A stretch of 54,380 nucleotides of DNA from Terriglobia bacterium (lineage in GTDB: Bacteria; Acidobacteriota; Terriglobia; Bryobacterales; Bryobacteraceae), in assembly GCA_020073615.1 (NCBI GenBank), contig JAIQEX010000034.1, positions 1 to 54,380 on the forward strand. Direction: 5' to 3'. Position numbers and translations under genes: made by a program. The notes under the pieces were generated by a model that was not told the DNA's origin, made no database searches, and saw only the letters and a list, made by a program, of their open reading frames with translations. Positions 22,932 to 31,069 of this stretch are shown one piece after another (position 1 is the first letter of the stretch; every line of letters starts with the position of its first letter).

Positions 22932-23555
22932 TCACCGGGCGTTAAGTGCCAGGATCAGCGTGACCGCGCCGAATCCGCCGATGGCCAGGCCGGCGATGCG
23001 ATTCATCCACAGCATGCTGCGATCGTTGAAGCGGTGGCGAAGCCGGTGCACCACGCCGGTCAGCGCAATCCACCACAACATCGAGCCGCCAAAAATACCC
23101 AGCACCAGAAACAGCGTCAGCCCCCACGATTTGTGCTGACTCATGCCCAACGCAGCCAATACCGCCAGAAACGACAGCACGGTGGTCGGGTTGGTCAGGT
23201 TCAGGAGCAGTGCCGCGGCAAAGTCCGACGTATCCGCGGACTCGCGTTTCCTTCCGTCCAGGTGTTGCGGCGGCTTGAAATAGTAAACCACGGCGATCGT
23301 CACCAGCAGGATGCCGCCACACAGCCTGATCCAGAACAGTTCCCGCACGAGAAACTGGATCACCAATGTTATGCTGAAGCCCGCAATCGAGCCGTAGAAG
23401 GTATCGGCCGCCGCGGCTCCCAGGCCGGAAATCAGACCGGCCTTCCAGCCTTTCGCGATGGTCCGGGAAATGCATAGGACGTTTACCGGCCCCACCGGCG
23501 CCGCAATGGCGATCCCCGCCACGAGGCCCCGCAGAAGCAATTCGAGCTCCGTCAT
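22932..23555 (-). CDS. LysE/RhtB-family exporter
   Basis: A 207-residue inner-membrane protein. The start ATG 23555 gives MTELELLLRGLVAGIAIAAP. The family signature is AAPVGPVNVLCISRTIAKGW (about 18-37) followed by GLISGLGAAAADTFYGSIAG. Six hydrophobic segments are visible, with the NLTNPTTVLSFLAVLAALG motif in the central region. LysE-type proteins export amino acids or related small metabolites using the proton gradient; the substrate is not predictable. Upstream of 23555 an in-frame extension is arginine-rich and lacks family sequence, so it is excluded. The 153 bases between its stop and permease 2 show no gene. Confidence 0.9.
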   Translation of the reverse strand: MTELELLLRGLVAGIAIAAPVGPVNVLCISRTIAKGWKAGLISGLGAAAADTFYGSIAGFSITLVIQFLVRELFWIRLCGGILLVTIAVVYYFKPPQHLDGRKRESADTSDFAAALLLNLTNPTTVLSFLAVLAALGMSQHKSWGLTLFLVLGIFGGSMLWWIALTGVVHRLRHRFNDRSMLWMNRIAGLAIGGFGAVTLILALNAR

Positions 23556-23718
23556 TACGCGTCCGGTCTTATTCCGCCTGCGCGAACCGGTCCGCCGTGT
23601 CCGTCTCCGCCTGCAAGGGCCGCTCGATCGCCACACCACGCTTCAGGTGCGGGTAAGGTCCCGTGGCCCGGACGCCGGGACAGCCCGGCAGCCGCTCCCG
23701 ATACGGCAGCGGCGCGGT

Positions 23719-24084
23719 TTATTTCTCCGCCGTGGCCGGTGGCGGGGCGGTCAGCGGCGCGGTTTTGCCGCGATGGCAGGTGTAGCAGGTGACGTGTATC
23801 TTCCCGTCGTGGAACTTGCCGTTCACGTCCTGCGCCATCACAATCATGGCGCGCGCGATTTCCTTCTTCGGATTTTCGTCGCTGGCGAAGTCGCGCGGCA
23901 TATGGCAGTGGTCGCACTTGACTCCTAAAGCGGCGGCGTAGGACCGCATGGTGGGTATGAGCTCGGCGGGCGGAATCTTGAGCACCTTGAGGTTTTTCGG
24001 CTCCATCGGAGTCCCCTTGGCGCCCTCCTGCGGCTGCTCGGCATAGAGCGGGATCAGAAACAGTATCGTGGCTAAAAAACGCAT
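23719..24084 (-). CDS. Dihaem c-type cytochrome (reaction-centre cytochrome-like)
   Basis: A 121-residue exported cytochrome. ATG 24084 starts a short signal peptide (MRFLATILFLIPLYA). Two haem-attachment sites are visible: CDHCH at 57-61 and CYTCH at 100-104. The segments LKVLKIPPAELIPTMRSYAA and ALGVKCDHCHMPRDFASDEN match a small c-type cytochrome family related to the photosynthetic reaction-centre cytochrome subunit and common in acidobacteria. It would carry electrons in the periplasm. The ccm operon for its maturation starts divergently 331 bases away. The intervening DNA contains hairpin repeat copy 2, and an in-frame upstream start inside that repeat is rejected. Confidence 0.85.
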   Translation of the reverse strand: MRFLATILFLIPLYAEQPQEGAKGTPMEPKNLKVLKIPPAELIPTMRSYAAALGVKCDHCHMPRDFASDENPKKEIARAMIVMAQDVNGKFHDGKIHVTCYTCHRGKTAPLTAPPPATAEK

Positions 24085-24103
24085 GGACTCAGGATACAAC
24101 AAC

Positions 24104-24234
24104 GGGGGCTGGGGACTAGGGGCTGGGGACTGGGGGGAGGAAGCTCGCTTCGCTCGCTTCTTCTTCAGAACGATGCGAGCGAAGCGAGCCGCCATTCCCC
24201 AGCCCCTAGCCCCTAGCCCCTGGTTCCTGGTTCC
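24104..24234. repeat. G/C-array hairpin repeat, copy 2
   Basis: The G-rich left arm is GGGGGCTGGGGACTAGGGG and so on (24104-24138). Then come GAGGAAGCTCGC, the stem GCTCGCTTCGCTCGC (24143-24157), a 17-base loop, a perfect complement GCGAGCGAAGCGAGC (24175-24189), GCCGCC, and the C-rich right arm CCCCAGCCCCTAGCCCC and on to about 24234. It lies in the divergent promoter region between the cytochrome gene and ccmE. Same orientation as the other copies. Confidence 0.85.
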
Positions 24235-24330
24235 TTCGCAACGTTCTGCGCCTTGGGACATCTATACATATGCTGCACGGCGGCGAAACCCAGCCGCTGT
24301 CGAGGATCACACCACCCGCAGATGGGGGCA

Positions 24331-24410
24331 TGTGGAATATTCCCACAAAAGAGTCAAAAATGCCCGATTATCGAGCAAGCCTTTCGGGTTATACTGAGGT
24401 TTCAGAGGGG
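24331..24410 (+). promoter_or_regulatory. Candidate ccm operon promoter and operator
   Basis: An interrupted palindrome TGTGGAATATTCCCACA lies at 24331-24347, and a TATACT -10-like hexamer at 24390-24395, 21 bases before the ccmE ATG. AGAGGGG at 24404-24410 serves as Shine-Dalgarno. The -35 region is weak (ATTATC around 24367). The palindrome could bind a dimeric regulator. All are pattern matches. Confidence 0.35.
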
Positions 24411-24415
24411 ATGGC

Positions 24416-24862
24416 ATGAAAAAATACGGCAAGTTCGCGGCTTTGATCGTAATCGTGATCGGCACTCTGGTCTGGCTGGCGACGGCCGGCATGAACGAAA
24501 CCAAGACCTACTACAAGACCATCTCCGAGTTGGGCCAGATGGGCGACAAGGCCTACGGGTCGCGCATCCGCGTGGGGGGCGACGTGGAGGAAGGCTCGAT
24601 TCAGCGCGTGGGCAGCCAGGTTCAGTTCGTGCTGCTCCAGGACAAGCTCCGGCTCAAAGTCGCCTACACCGGTTCGGACCCTCTGCCCGATACTTTCCGC
24701 GGCGGCGCGCAGGCGCTGGCCGACGGCAAGCTCGATAAAGACAACGTATTTCGCGCCGCCAAAATCCAAGCCAAGTGCGCTTCCAAATATGAAGTCAAAC
24801 CGGGACAGTTGGCCCCCGGCCAAACGGCTCCCAATATCAACAGCGGCAAGAGCAGCATCTAG
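24416..24862 (+). CDS. ccmE: Cytochrome c maturation haem chaperone CcmE, CxxxY type
   Basis: A 148-residue membrane-anchored protein. A single N-terminal transmembrane helix (KFAALIVIVIGTLVWLATAG, about 6-25) is followed by an OB-fold: YYKTISELGQMGDKAYGSRI, RVGGDVEEGSIQRVGSQVQF and a FRAAKIQAKCASKYEVKPG end. In canonical CcmE the covalent haem ligand is a histidine in HxxxY; here the position is Cys121 in CASKY, so this is the cysteine-type CcmE known from Desulfovibrio and archaea. It carries haem from CcmABCD to CcmF in the periplasm. First gene of the ccm operon, 19 bases before ccmF. Confidence 0.92.
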   Translation: MKKYGKFAALIVIVIGTLVWLATAGMNETKTYYKTISELGQMGDKAYGSRIRVGGDVEEGSIQRVGSQVQFVLLQDKLRLKVAYTGSDPLPDTFRGGAQALADGKLDKDNVFRAAKIQAKCASKYEVKPGQLAPGQTAPNINSGKSSI

Positions 24863-24881
24863 TTTCGAGTAAAGTGGTGAT

Positions 24882-26894
24882 ATGGAAAATCTGGGTTCGC
24901 TGGCCATCCTTCTAGGCCTGTGTGTGGCCCTGTATGCCACCGTTGCGTCCGTCGTGGGGCGCATCAAACGCAAGCCTTTCCTCATAGTTAGCGGGGAACG
25001 CGCGGTTTACTCCGTGTGGGTGCTCCTTACCCTGGCCGCCGCCATCCTGGTCTATTCCCTGGTGACCAGCGACTTCCGCTTCTCCTACGTCTGGGAGCAC
25101 AGCAACTGGTCCATGCCCATGCTGTACAAGTTTGCGGCGTGGTGGGGCGGACAGGAAGGCTCGCTGCTGCTGTGGAGCTGGCTGCTGGCCACCTATACCA
25201 TGGTGGTAGTCTTCACCAACCGCCGCAAGCACCGCGACATGATGCCTTACGTATTGGGCGTGCTGGGCGTGGTGCAGACCTTTTTCCTGATCCTCAACAA
25301 TTTCATCGCGAACCCGTTTCGCATGCTGGCCGTGGATGGGCTGATTACGCCCATGAAGGACGGCAACGGCCTCAGCCCGCTGCTGCAATATCCGGCCATG
25401 GCCATCCATCCGCCCATGCTGTACCTGGGCTACGTGGGATTCTCGGTGCCTTTCGCCTTCGCTATCGGCTCGCTGATCACCCGCCAGCCGGGCGATGGCT
25501 GGATCGCGACCACGCGCCGCTGGACGCTGGTCACCTGGCTGTTCCAAAGCTGCGGCGTCATGCTCGGCGCGGCCTGGGCGTACCACGTGCTCGGCTGGGG
25601 CGGCTACTGGGGATGGGACCCGGTGGAAAACGCCTCGCTCCTTCCCTGGCTCAGCGGCACGGCGTTTCTGCATTCCGTGATGATGCAGGAGAAGAAGGGC
25701 ATGATGAAGGTCTGGAACATCGTGCTGGTTTCGGCCACCTTCTTCCTATGCATTTTGGGCACGTTTCTGACGCGCTCGGGCGTGGTGCAATCGGTGCACG
25801 CCTTCGCGCGCTCCGAGATCGGCAAGTACTTCGTGACCTTCCTGGCGCTGGGCATCGCGGCCACCATCTACCTGATCCTCGACCGCCTCCCCTACCTGAA
25901 GAGCGAATCGCAACTGGAGAGCGTGATTTCGCGCGAATCCAGCTTCCTGTTCAATAACCTGATCCTGCTGGCGAGCTGTTTCGCGGTGCTGTGGGGCACC
26001 CTGTTCCCGGTGATCTCCGAGGCCGTCAGCGGCGACAAGATCTCGCTCGATGCCGATTGGTACAACCGGCTGATGGTCCCCATCGGCCTGTTCCTGCTGC
26101 TGCTCACCGGGGTGGGGCCGCTGTTTGCGTGGCGCAAGACTTCGGTCGACAGCCTGCGCCGCAACTTCCAGATACCGGGCATCGCCTCGCTGGTGCTGGT
26201 GGGGGCGCTGGTGGCGGCGGGCGTACGGCACTTCTACGCGCTCATCTCGTTCGGCTTCTGCCTGTTCGTGGCGCTGACGGTGATCATCGAGTTCTACAAA
26301 GGCGCGCGCTCCATCGCCGCCAAGAACCAGATGAACCTGCTGCGCGCGGTCGTGGAGCTGACTCATCGCAACACGCGGCGATACGGCGGCTACCTGGTGC
26401 ACATGGGGATCGTGCTCATGTTCATCGGCTTCACCGGCCAGGCCTTCAACAAGAAAGAAGTGAAAGAGCTGAATACCGGCGATTCCATGCGGGTGGGCGC
26501 TTACGACCTGAAGATGATCAACCTCGAGCAGGGCGAATACGAGAACTACGCTTTCCACCGCGCCACCATGCAAGTCACCAAGGGCGGCAGCGATCTGGGC
26601 GTACTCGAACCCGAGAAGCGTTTCTACAAGGCCAGCAGGCAGGGCACCTCCGAGGTGGGCGTCCGGCCGCGGCTCAACGAAGACCTGTACCTGAATTTCG
26701 CCGGCATGTCGGACGATAACCAGCGCGCCGTGATCCAGGCGTATGTCTTCCCGCTGGTGTCCTGGATCTGGATCGGCGGGCTGGTGCTGATCGGCGGCAC
26801 TTTCGTCTGCCTGGTTCCGAGCAAGATCAAGATGCAGTACGCCCGCACCGAAGTAGTGGGCATTACCAGGAAACATGCGACGCTTCAAAAGTAG
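24882..26894 (+). CDS. ccmF: Cytochrome c haem-lyase subunit CcmF
   Basis: A 670-residue polytopic membrane protein with the haem-handling WWD domain WGGYWGWDPVENASLLPWLS (about 239-258). Conserved segments WGGQEGSLLLWSWLLATYTM and YPAMAIHPPMLYLGYVGFS carry periplasmic histidines. A large C-terminal periplasmic loop (from about 520) is followed by a last TM. CcmF receives haem from CcmE and joins it to apocytochrome CxxCH. Length is normal for the family. ATG 24882 is 19 bases after ccmE, and the 3' end overlaps ccmH by 20 bases, so the genes are translationally linked. Confidence 0.93.
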   Translation: MENLGSLAILLGLCVALYATVASVVGRIKRKPFLIVSGERAVYSVWVLLTLAAAILVYSLVTSDFRFSYVWEHSNWSMPMLYKFAAWWGGQEGSLLLWSWLLATYTMVVVFTNRRKHRDMMPYVLGVLGVVQTFFLILNNFIANPFRMLAVDGLITPMKDGNGLSPLLQYPAMAIHPPMLYLGYVGFSVPFAFAIGSLITRQPGDGWIATTRRWTLVTWLFQSCGVMLGAAWAYHVLGWGGYWGWDPVENASLLPWLSGTAFLHSVMMQEKKGMMKVWNIVLVSATFFLCILGTFLTRSGVVQSVHAFARSEIGKYFVTFLALGIAATIYLILDRLPYLKSESQLESVISRESSFLFNNLILLASCFAVLWGTLFPVISEAVSGDKISLDADWYNRLMVPIGLFLLLLTGVGPLFAWRKTSVDSLRRNFQIPGIASLVLVGALVAAGVRHFYALISFGFCLFVALTVIIEFYKGARSIAAKNQMNLLRAVVELTHRNTRRYGGYLVHMGIVLMFIGFTGQAFNKKEVKELNTGDSMRVGAYDLKMINLEQGEYENYAFHRATMQVTKGGSDLGVLEPEKRFYKASRQGTSEVGVRPRLNEDLYLNFAGMSDDNQRAVIQAYVFPLVSWIWIGGLVLIGGTFVCLVPSKIKMQYARTEVVGITRKHATLQK

Positions 26895-27342
26895 TTCGAT
26901 CTTGGCCCTCATGGCCGCGGTGGCGCTGGCGCAGACGGCGTCGCAAAAGCCTTCGACCGACGTGCGCCGCGTGGGCATGCGCCTCGCCTGCCAGTGCGGC
27001 TGCAAGGATTCGGTCTCCACCTGCAGCATGCTCGAGTGCGGCTTCTCGAAACCGGCCAAGGAACGCATTGCGCGCATGCAGGCCGTGGGCATGACCGACG
27101 ACCAGATCGTCCAGGGCTTCATCCGCGATTACGGCGCGGGCATCTATCTGGCGCCGCCCAGCGCATTCGGTTGGATCGTGCCCTACGCCTCGGTGGGCGT
27201 CGGCCTGGTTTTCATCTGGCTGTTCCTGAAGAAGTACCGGAAGCCGAAGCCCCTACCCGAGATCGGGCCCATCGACCCGGACGACCCCGCGCTCGACAAG
27301 TATAAGGACCAGATCGACCGGGATCTGGCCAACATGGAATGA
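26875..27342 (+). CDS. ccmH: CcmH-like thiol-disulfide protein with five-Cys cluster
   Basis: A 155-residue protein: signal/anchor region to about residue 20, then a three-helix CcmH-type domain, a transmembrane helix (WIVPYASVGVGLVFIWLFLK, about 102-121) and an acidic cytoplasmic tail. Canonical CcmH has LRCxxC; here MRLACQCGCKDSVSTC and SMLECGFSKP place cysteines at 39, 41, 43, 50 and 55, more than expected and suggestive of a metal or alternative disulfide site. The helix GMTDDQIVQGFIRDYGAGIY matches the family. It probably keeps the apocytochrome CxxCH reduced for haem ligation. Overlaps ccmF by 20 bases. Confidence 0.85.
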   Translation: MRRFKSSSILALMAAVALAQTASQKPSTDVRRVGMRLACQCGCKDSVSTCSMLECGFSKPAKERIARMQAVGMTDDQIVQGFIRDYGAGIYLAPPSAFGWIVPYASVGVGLVFIWLFLKKYRKPKPLPEIGPIDPDDPALDKYKDQIDRDLANME

Positions 27343-27358
27343 AGCATCTGGTGGTTAG

Positions 27359-27775
27359 GTGATCATAGCTATAACCTGCATTCTCGCGATCGCCGTTATC
27401 GCGTTCATACTCGGCGTCAGGCCGCAGGACCTGCCCGTTCCCGAGCCCGAATCGCCATTTCAACATCTGGATGAGCGCAAAGCCGCCATCTACGAGAATC
27501 TGCGCGACTTGCAGTTCGAATATCGGGTCGGCAAACTCTCCGACGACGACTACCAGGCGACCAAGAAAGACTTGCAGAAGGAGCTGGCTTCGGTGCTCGC
27601 CGAAGTCGACCGGGTGAAGATCCAACTGGGCATGAACGGAGCCGTACCGCCGCCCGTTCCGAAAGCGGCTCCAGTGAAGACAAGCGGCTTGGTTTGTCAT
27701 GCTTGCGGAGCGAAATTCGAGAAGGAATTGAAGTTCTGCGGAGAGTGCGGCAAGCCCATGAAGGTGGCCAGGTGA
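27359..27775 (+). CDS. Membrane-anchored zinc-ribbon protein (CcmI-like N-terminus)
   Basis: 138 residues from a GTG start at 27359, preceded by GGTTAGGT. An N-terminal transmembrane helix (IIAITCILAIAVIAFILGV) is followed by a coiled-coil segment (LDERKAAIYENLRDLQFEYR and VGKLSDDDYQATKKDLQKEL) resembling the first part of CcmI. A Pro linker then leads to a C-terminal zinc ribbon with CHACG and CGECG pairs (about 112-132). The CcmI similarity suggests a role in holding apocytochrome or CcmH; the ribbon is an addition I do not know from proteobacterial Ccm. Located between ccmH and the next gene with a 1-base stop/start overlap. Confidence 0.75.
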   Translation: MIIAITCILAIAVIAFILGVRPQDLPVPEPESPFQHLDERKAAIYENLRDLQFEYRVGKLSDDDYQATKKDLQKELASVLAEVDRVKIQLGMNGAVPPPVPKAAPVKTSGLVCHACGAKFEKELKFCGECGKPMKVAR

Positions 27776-28794
27776 TGCGCCGGATTGGCTTTGTTCTGCT
27801 GTTTTCCCTGCCGGCGATGGCCGCGGTCAGCGGCATCGTGGTCAACCACACCACGGGCAAGGTGCAGCCCGGAGCCACCGTGGCCTTGAACAAGCTCGGC
27901 CAGAACGGCATCGAGCTGATCGACCAGGCCAAGTCCGACGCCGAGGGCAAGTTCACCATTAATCAGGAAGTGCAAGGCCCGCACGTGATCCGCACCGCCT
28001 TCGACGGTGTCACCTACAATCACATGCTGCCGCCGGGCGTGCCCACCACCGACCTGCGCATCGATGTCTACAGCGCGTCCAAGCAGCCCGGCGGCGCCAA
28101 GCTCTCCAAGCACATGATCCTGTTTCAACCGTCGGGCGGGCAGATGGTGATCAACGAAACGTATATGTACGCCAACACCGGTCTCACTGCGTGGAACGAT
28201 CCGGAAGGCGGCACGCTGCACTTCTTCCTGCCGGCGGAGGCCAACGGCAAGGTGCAGGTGAACGCCACCGCCCCCGGCGGCATGCCCATTCCCGCGCCGG
28301 TCAGCGCGGCCGGCAGGGCGGGCATCTACAAGGTGGATTTTCCGATCAAGCCGGGCGACACACGCTTCGACCTGGCCTACACCGTTCCCCACGCCGATGG
28401 CGCGCCCTACCAGGGGCAAGTGGCCGCCAAGGCCGACGACACCTACCTGATTGCACCCGACGGGGTGACGCTGGCGGGCGCTGGCCTCAGCGACCTGGGG
28501 CAGGAGCCGCGCTCGAAAGCGCACATCTTCGGCCTGAAGGGGACCTCCTACAAGATCGAGCTCACCGGCGCCGTGGCGGCGCCTGCGGCCGAGAACAGCG
28601 AAGCCGCCGGCGAGCAGGACAGCGGTCCGCCGGTCGAGCAGATCATGCCCCGCTTGAACGGCAAAGCCCCGCTCATCGCGGGCCTGGCTCTGGGCATCCT
28701 GGCGCTGGGCTTCGTGCTGCTCTATCGCGCGCCGGCCGCGGCGCCAGCGGGCCCGGCGGCAGCCAAGGGGGGCAATGAGCGCGGTCGCCGTTGA
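27775..28794 (+). CDS. Secreted protein of ccm operon with carboxypeptidase-regulatory-like N-terminus
   Basis: 339 residues, ATG 27775 overlapping the preceding TGA by one base. A signal peptide (RRIGFVLLFSLPAMAA) leads into an Ig-like domain (VSGIVVNHTTGKVQPGATVA to about 90). A beta-rich middle region follows (VINETYMYANTGLTAWNDPE, FDLAYTVPHADGAPYQ), then a low-complexity Ala/Glu linker and a C-terminal transmembrane helix (PLIAGLALGILALGFVLLYR, about 300-320). It resembles periplasmic proteins found beside ccm genes in acidobacteria. It sits between ccmH and ccmA with 20 bases overlap into ccmA, so it is probably part of the maturation machinery or its scaffold. Function not established. 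Confidence 0.7.
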   Translation: MRRIGFVLLFSLPAMAAVSGIVVNHTTGKVQPGATVALNKLGQNGIELIDQAKSDAEGKFTINQEVQGPHVIRTAFDGVTYNHMLPPGVPTTDLRIDVYSASKQPGGAKLSKHMILFQPSGGQMVINETYMYANTGLTAWNDPEGGTLHFFLPAEANGKVQVNATAPGGMPIPAPVSAAGRAGIYKVDFPIKPGDTRFDLAYTVPHADGAPYQGQVAAKADDTYLIAPDGVTLAGAGLSDLGQEPRSKAHIFGLKGTSYKIELTGAVAAPAAENSEAAGEQDSGPPVEQIMPRLNGKAPLIAGLALGILALGFVLLYRAPAAAPAGPAAAKGGNERGRR

Positions 28795-29473
28795 GGGCAT
28801 CTGGAAGTTCTACGGAGACTATCCCGCCCTGCGCGACGTGCGGCTCACTGCCGAGGGCGGCGCGTGCCTGGCGCTGATCGGGCGCAACGGCGCCGGTAAG
28901 ACCACGCTGTTGCGCATCGTCGCCGGGTTTTCGCGCGCGCAGCGCGGGGCCGTCAAAATCTTCGGCACCGAACCGCGGGAAACCGAAACGCGCCGCCGGG
29001 TGGGCTTCATCGGGCACGGCATCTCGGTCTACGACGAGCTATCCGCGCTGGAAAACCTCATCCTGTTCGGCAAACTCTACGGGCTGGCCAATCCGCGGAA
29101 GTCGGCGCTCGAATGGCTCGAGCGGACGGGCCTGGAGCGCGTGCGCAACGGCCTGGTGCGCGAGTTCTCGCGCGGCATGCGGCAGCGCCTGGCGGTGGCC
29201 CGCGCCTTTCTCCACGAGCCCTCGGTGCTGCTGCTCGACGAGCCGTTCACCGCGCTCGACGATCGCGCCATCGCCGTGCTGCAAACCCTGCTGCGCGCCG
29301 CCCTCGCCGATGGCAAGACCATCGTCATGTCGACCCACCAGTTGCGGGAAGCCCTCGAGCTGGCCTCGCACGTCGCGCTGCTGGTGCGCGGCCAGGTGGC
29401 GTTTCACGGCCCGTGCACGGCGGAAATGGTGGCCGACCCCGGGCTGGTCTACGCGCGGTACGGCGAGGGCTGA
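28775..29473 (+). CDS. ccmA: Haem exporter ATP-binding subunit CcmA
   Basis: A 232-residue ABC ATPase. The Walker A motif is GRNGAGKTT (36-44), the ABC signature FSRGMRQRL about residues 130-138, Walker B VLLLDEP, and the switch region STHQLREALELASHVALL. It would power the CcmABCD complex that loads haem onto CcmE. Start ATG 28775 is inside the last 20 bases of the upstream gene, and its stop overlaps the ccmB start by one base, so translation is coupled. Length normal, all catalytic motifs present. Other ABC ATPases look similar, but context with ccmB and ccmC settles the assignment. Confidence 0.93.
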   Translation: MSAVAVEGIWKFYGDYPALRDVRLTAEGGACLALIGRNGAGKTTLLRIVAGFSRAQRGAVKIFGTEPRETETRRRVGFIGHGISVYDELSALENLILFGKLYGLANPRKSALEWLERTGLERVRNGLVREFSRGMRQRLAVARAFLHEPSVLLLDEPFTALDDRAIAVLQTLLRAALADGKTIVMSTHQLREALELASHVALLVRGQVAFHGPCTAEMVADPGLVYARYGEG

Positions 29474-30153
29474 TGCAATTTTTCCGCCAGGTGTTCGTGG
29501 TCGCCGCCAAGGATCTGCGCGCCGAGTTTCGCACCAAGGAAGCCATCAACGCGTCCTTCGCCTTCGCCCTGGTGATCCTGCTGATGTTCAGCTTCGCCTT
29601 CGACATCCCGGTCGAGACGGCGCGCGACATTTCGGGCGGCCTGCTGTGGATCGTGTTCGCTTTCGCCGGCACGCTGGTGTTGAACCGCAGCTTCGCGCGC
29701 GAGCTGCCCAACGACTGCCTGGACGCCCTCATCGCGGCCCCGGTCTCGGGCGCGGCGCTCTACCTGGGCAAGGCGCTGGCCAACTACGTCCTGGTGCTGG
29801 CCGTGGAGCTGGTGTCGCTGCCCGTGTTCAGCATCTTCAATAATCTGAGCGTGACCGGGCAATTCTGGGAGCTGCTGCTGGTGCTGGCGCTGGGCACCTG
29901 GGGGCTAACCGTGATCGGCACTATCTTCAGCGCGCTCACGGTCAACATCCGGCTGCGCGAAGTAATGCTGCCCATGCTGACCTATCCCATTCTGGTGCCG
30001 GCGCTGATGGGCGCCATGCAGTTGACCTCGGCATTGGTTGCGGGCAAGCCCATCGGGGCGGACAATGAAGCTTGGCTGAAAATGCTGATCGGCTTCGACG
30101 TTGTGTATACTGCGGTCTCTTTGGTGTTGGTGGAGACGGTGCTAGTGGGGTGA
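29473..30153 (+). CDS. ccmB: Haem exporter membrane subunit CcmB
   Basis: A 226-residue protein with six hydrophobic segments, opening FFRQVFVVAAKDLRAEFRTK, the conserved cytoplasmic start of CcmB that contacts CcmA. The RSFARELPNDCLDALIAAPV loop and VNIRLREVMLPMLTYPILVP are typical. It forms the permease of the CcmABCD complex. ATG 29473 overlaps the ccmA stop (TGATG), and ccmC follows after three bases. No irregularity in length or frame. Confidence 0.92.
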   Translation: MQFFRQVFVVAAKDLRAEFRTKEAINASFAFALVILLMFSFAFDIPVETARDISGGLLWIVFAFAGTLVLNRSFARELPNDCLDALIAAPVSGAALYLGKALANYVLVLAVELVSLPVFSIFNNLSVTGQFWELLLVLALGTWGLTVIGTIFSALTVNIRLREVMLPMLTYPILVPALMGAMQLTSALVAGKPIGADNEAWLKMLIGFDVVYTAVSLVLVETVLVG

Positions 30154-30156
30154 AAT

Positions 30157-30831
30157 ATGACTAATAAGATTCTTTACGTGCTGGGCATCGCGGCGCTGGC
30201 GATCCTGGTGTGGAACATCTACACCATTGCGCGGCTGCCCGAAGAGACGCGGCAGGGGGAGGTGTTCAAGATCATCTTCTTCCACGTCCCCATGGCCATC
30301 ACCGCCATGATCGCCGCCGCCGTGGCTTTGATCGCCAGCGTCGGCTTCCTGCTCACCAAGAACTTCAAGTTCGACGCGCTGGCCGTGGCCGTGACCGAAG
30401 TCGGCCTGGCGTTTCTGGCGGGCAACCTGGTGACCGGCTCCATCTGGGGCCGCGAGATCTGGGGCATCTGGTGGGCCTGGGACGCGCGCCTGACTTCCGC
30501 GCTGGTCTGCTGGCTGCTCTACGCCGGCTACCTGATGCTGCGGCGGGCCATCGAAGAGCCCACGCAGCGCGCCACATTCGCGGCGGTGTTTTCCATCTTC
30601 GCGTTCATCGACGTGCCCATCGTGATTTTCTCCATCAAGTGGTGGCGCACGCAGCACCCGCAGCCGGTCTTCTGGGCCGGCGGCAGCTTCCCGCCCGACT
30701 GGACGAAGCACTTCCTCTGGAACATGCTGGCCATGGCGCTGCTGGGGGCGGTGATGATTGCCGTCCGTTTGCGCCAGGAAGAATCGCAACGGGAACTCGA
30801 CTCCCTGCGCCGCATGGCGCATGCGCTGTGA
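30157..30831 (+). CDS. ccmC: Haem handling protein CcmC
   Basis: A 224-residue, six-TM protein with the WWD haem-binding domain WGREIWGIWWAWDARLTSAL (about 97-116). A conserved periplasmic histidine sits in FFHVPMAIT (His43), and a second is probably in TKHFLWNM near 190. CcmC presents haem to CcmE and, with CcmD, holds the holo-CcmE complex before CcmAB-driven release. ATG 30157 is three bases from the ccmB stop. The C-terminal helix is charged and cytoplasmic. Confidence 0.93.
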   Translation: MTNKILYVLGIAALAILVWNIYTIARLPEETRQGEVFKIIFFHVPMAITAMIAAAVALIASVGFLLTKNFKFDALAVAVTEVGLAFLAGNLVTGSIWGREIWGIWWAWDARLTSALVCWLLYAGYLMLRRAIEEPTQRATFAAVFSIFAFIDVPIVIFSIKWWRTQHPQPVFWAGGSFPPDWTKHFLWNMLAMALLGAVMIAVRLRQEESQRELDSLRRMAHAL

Positions 30832-30841
30832 GAAAGGACTT

Positions 30842-31060
30842 ATGCAACTGACGCAACTCCCCATGCTGCTGGCGCAGGTTACGGTGGAAGACCTGGAGCG
30901 CGAGAAGATCTTCCTCCAGCACAACTACGAATACTTGAGCTGGGGCCTCACCGCTGCGTGGATCATCCTGGTGGTGTACGTGCTGATGATGATCGGCCGC
31001 CAGAACCGCCTGAAGAGGGAAATTTCGAGCCTGCGGGCGATGCTGGAAGAGAAGAAGTAG
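30842..31060 (+). CDS. ccmD: CcmD-like small membrane protein
   Basis: A 72-residue protein with one transmembrane segment (WGLTAAWIILVVYVLMMIGR, about 34-53) preceded by HNYEYLSWG, resembling the tyrosine-containing N-terminal region of CcmD. A basic then acidic amphipathic C-terminal helix follows (QNRLKREISSLRAMLEEKK). CcmD stabilises the CcmC-CcmE complex. It is placed ten bases after ccmC and closes the operon; after its stop (31060) debris DNA begins. Assignment rests on size, topology and context, since CcmD sequences are poorly conserved. Confidence 0.75.
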   Translation: MQLTQLPMLLAQVTVEDLEREKIFLQHNYEYLSWGLTAAWIILVVYVLMMIGRQNRLKREISSLRAMLEEKK

Positions 31061-31069
31061 CGGCCCGCG

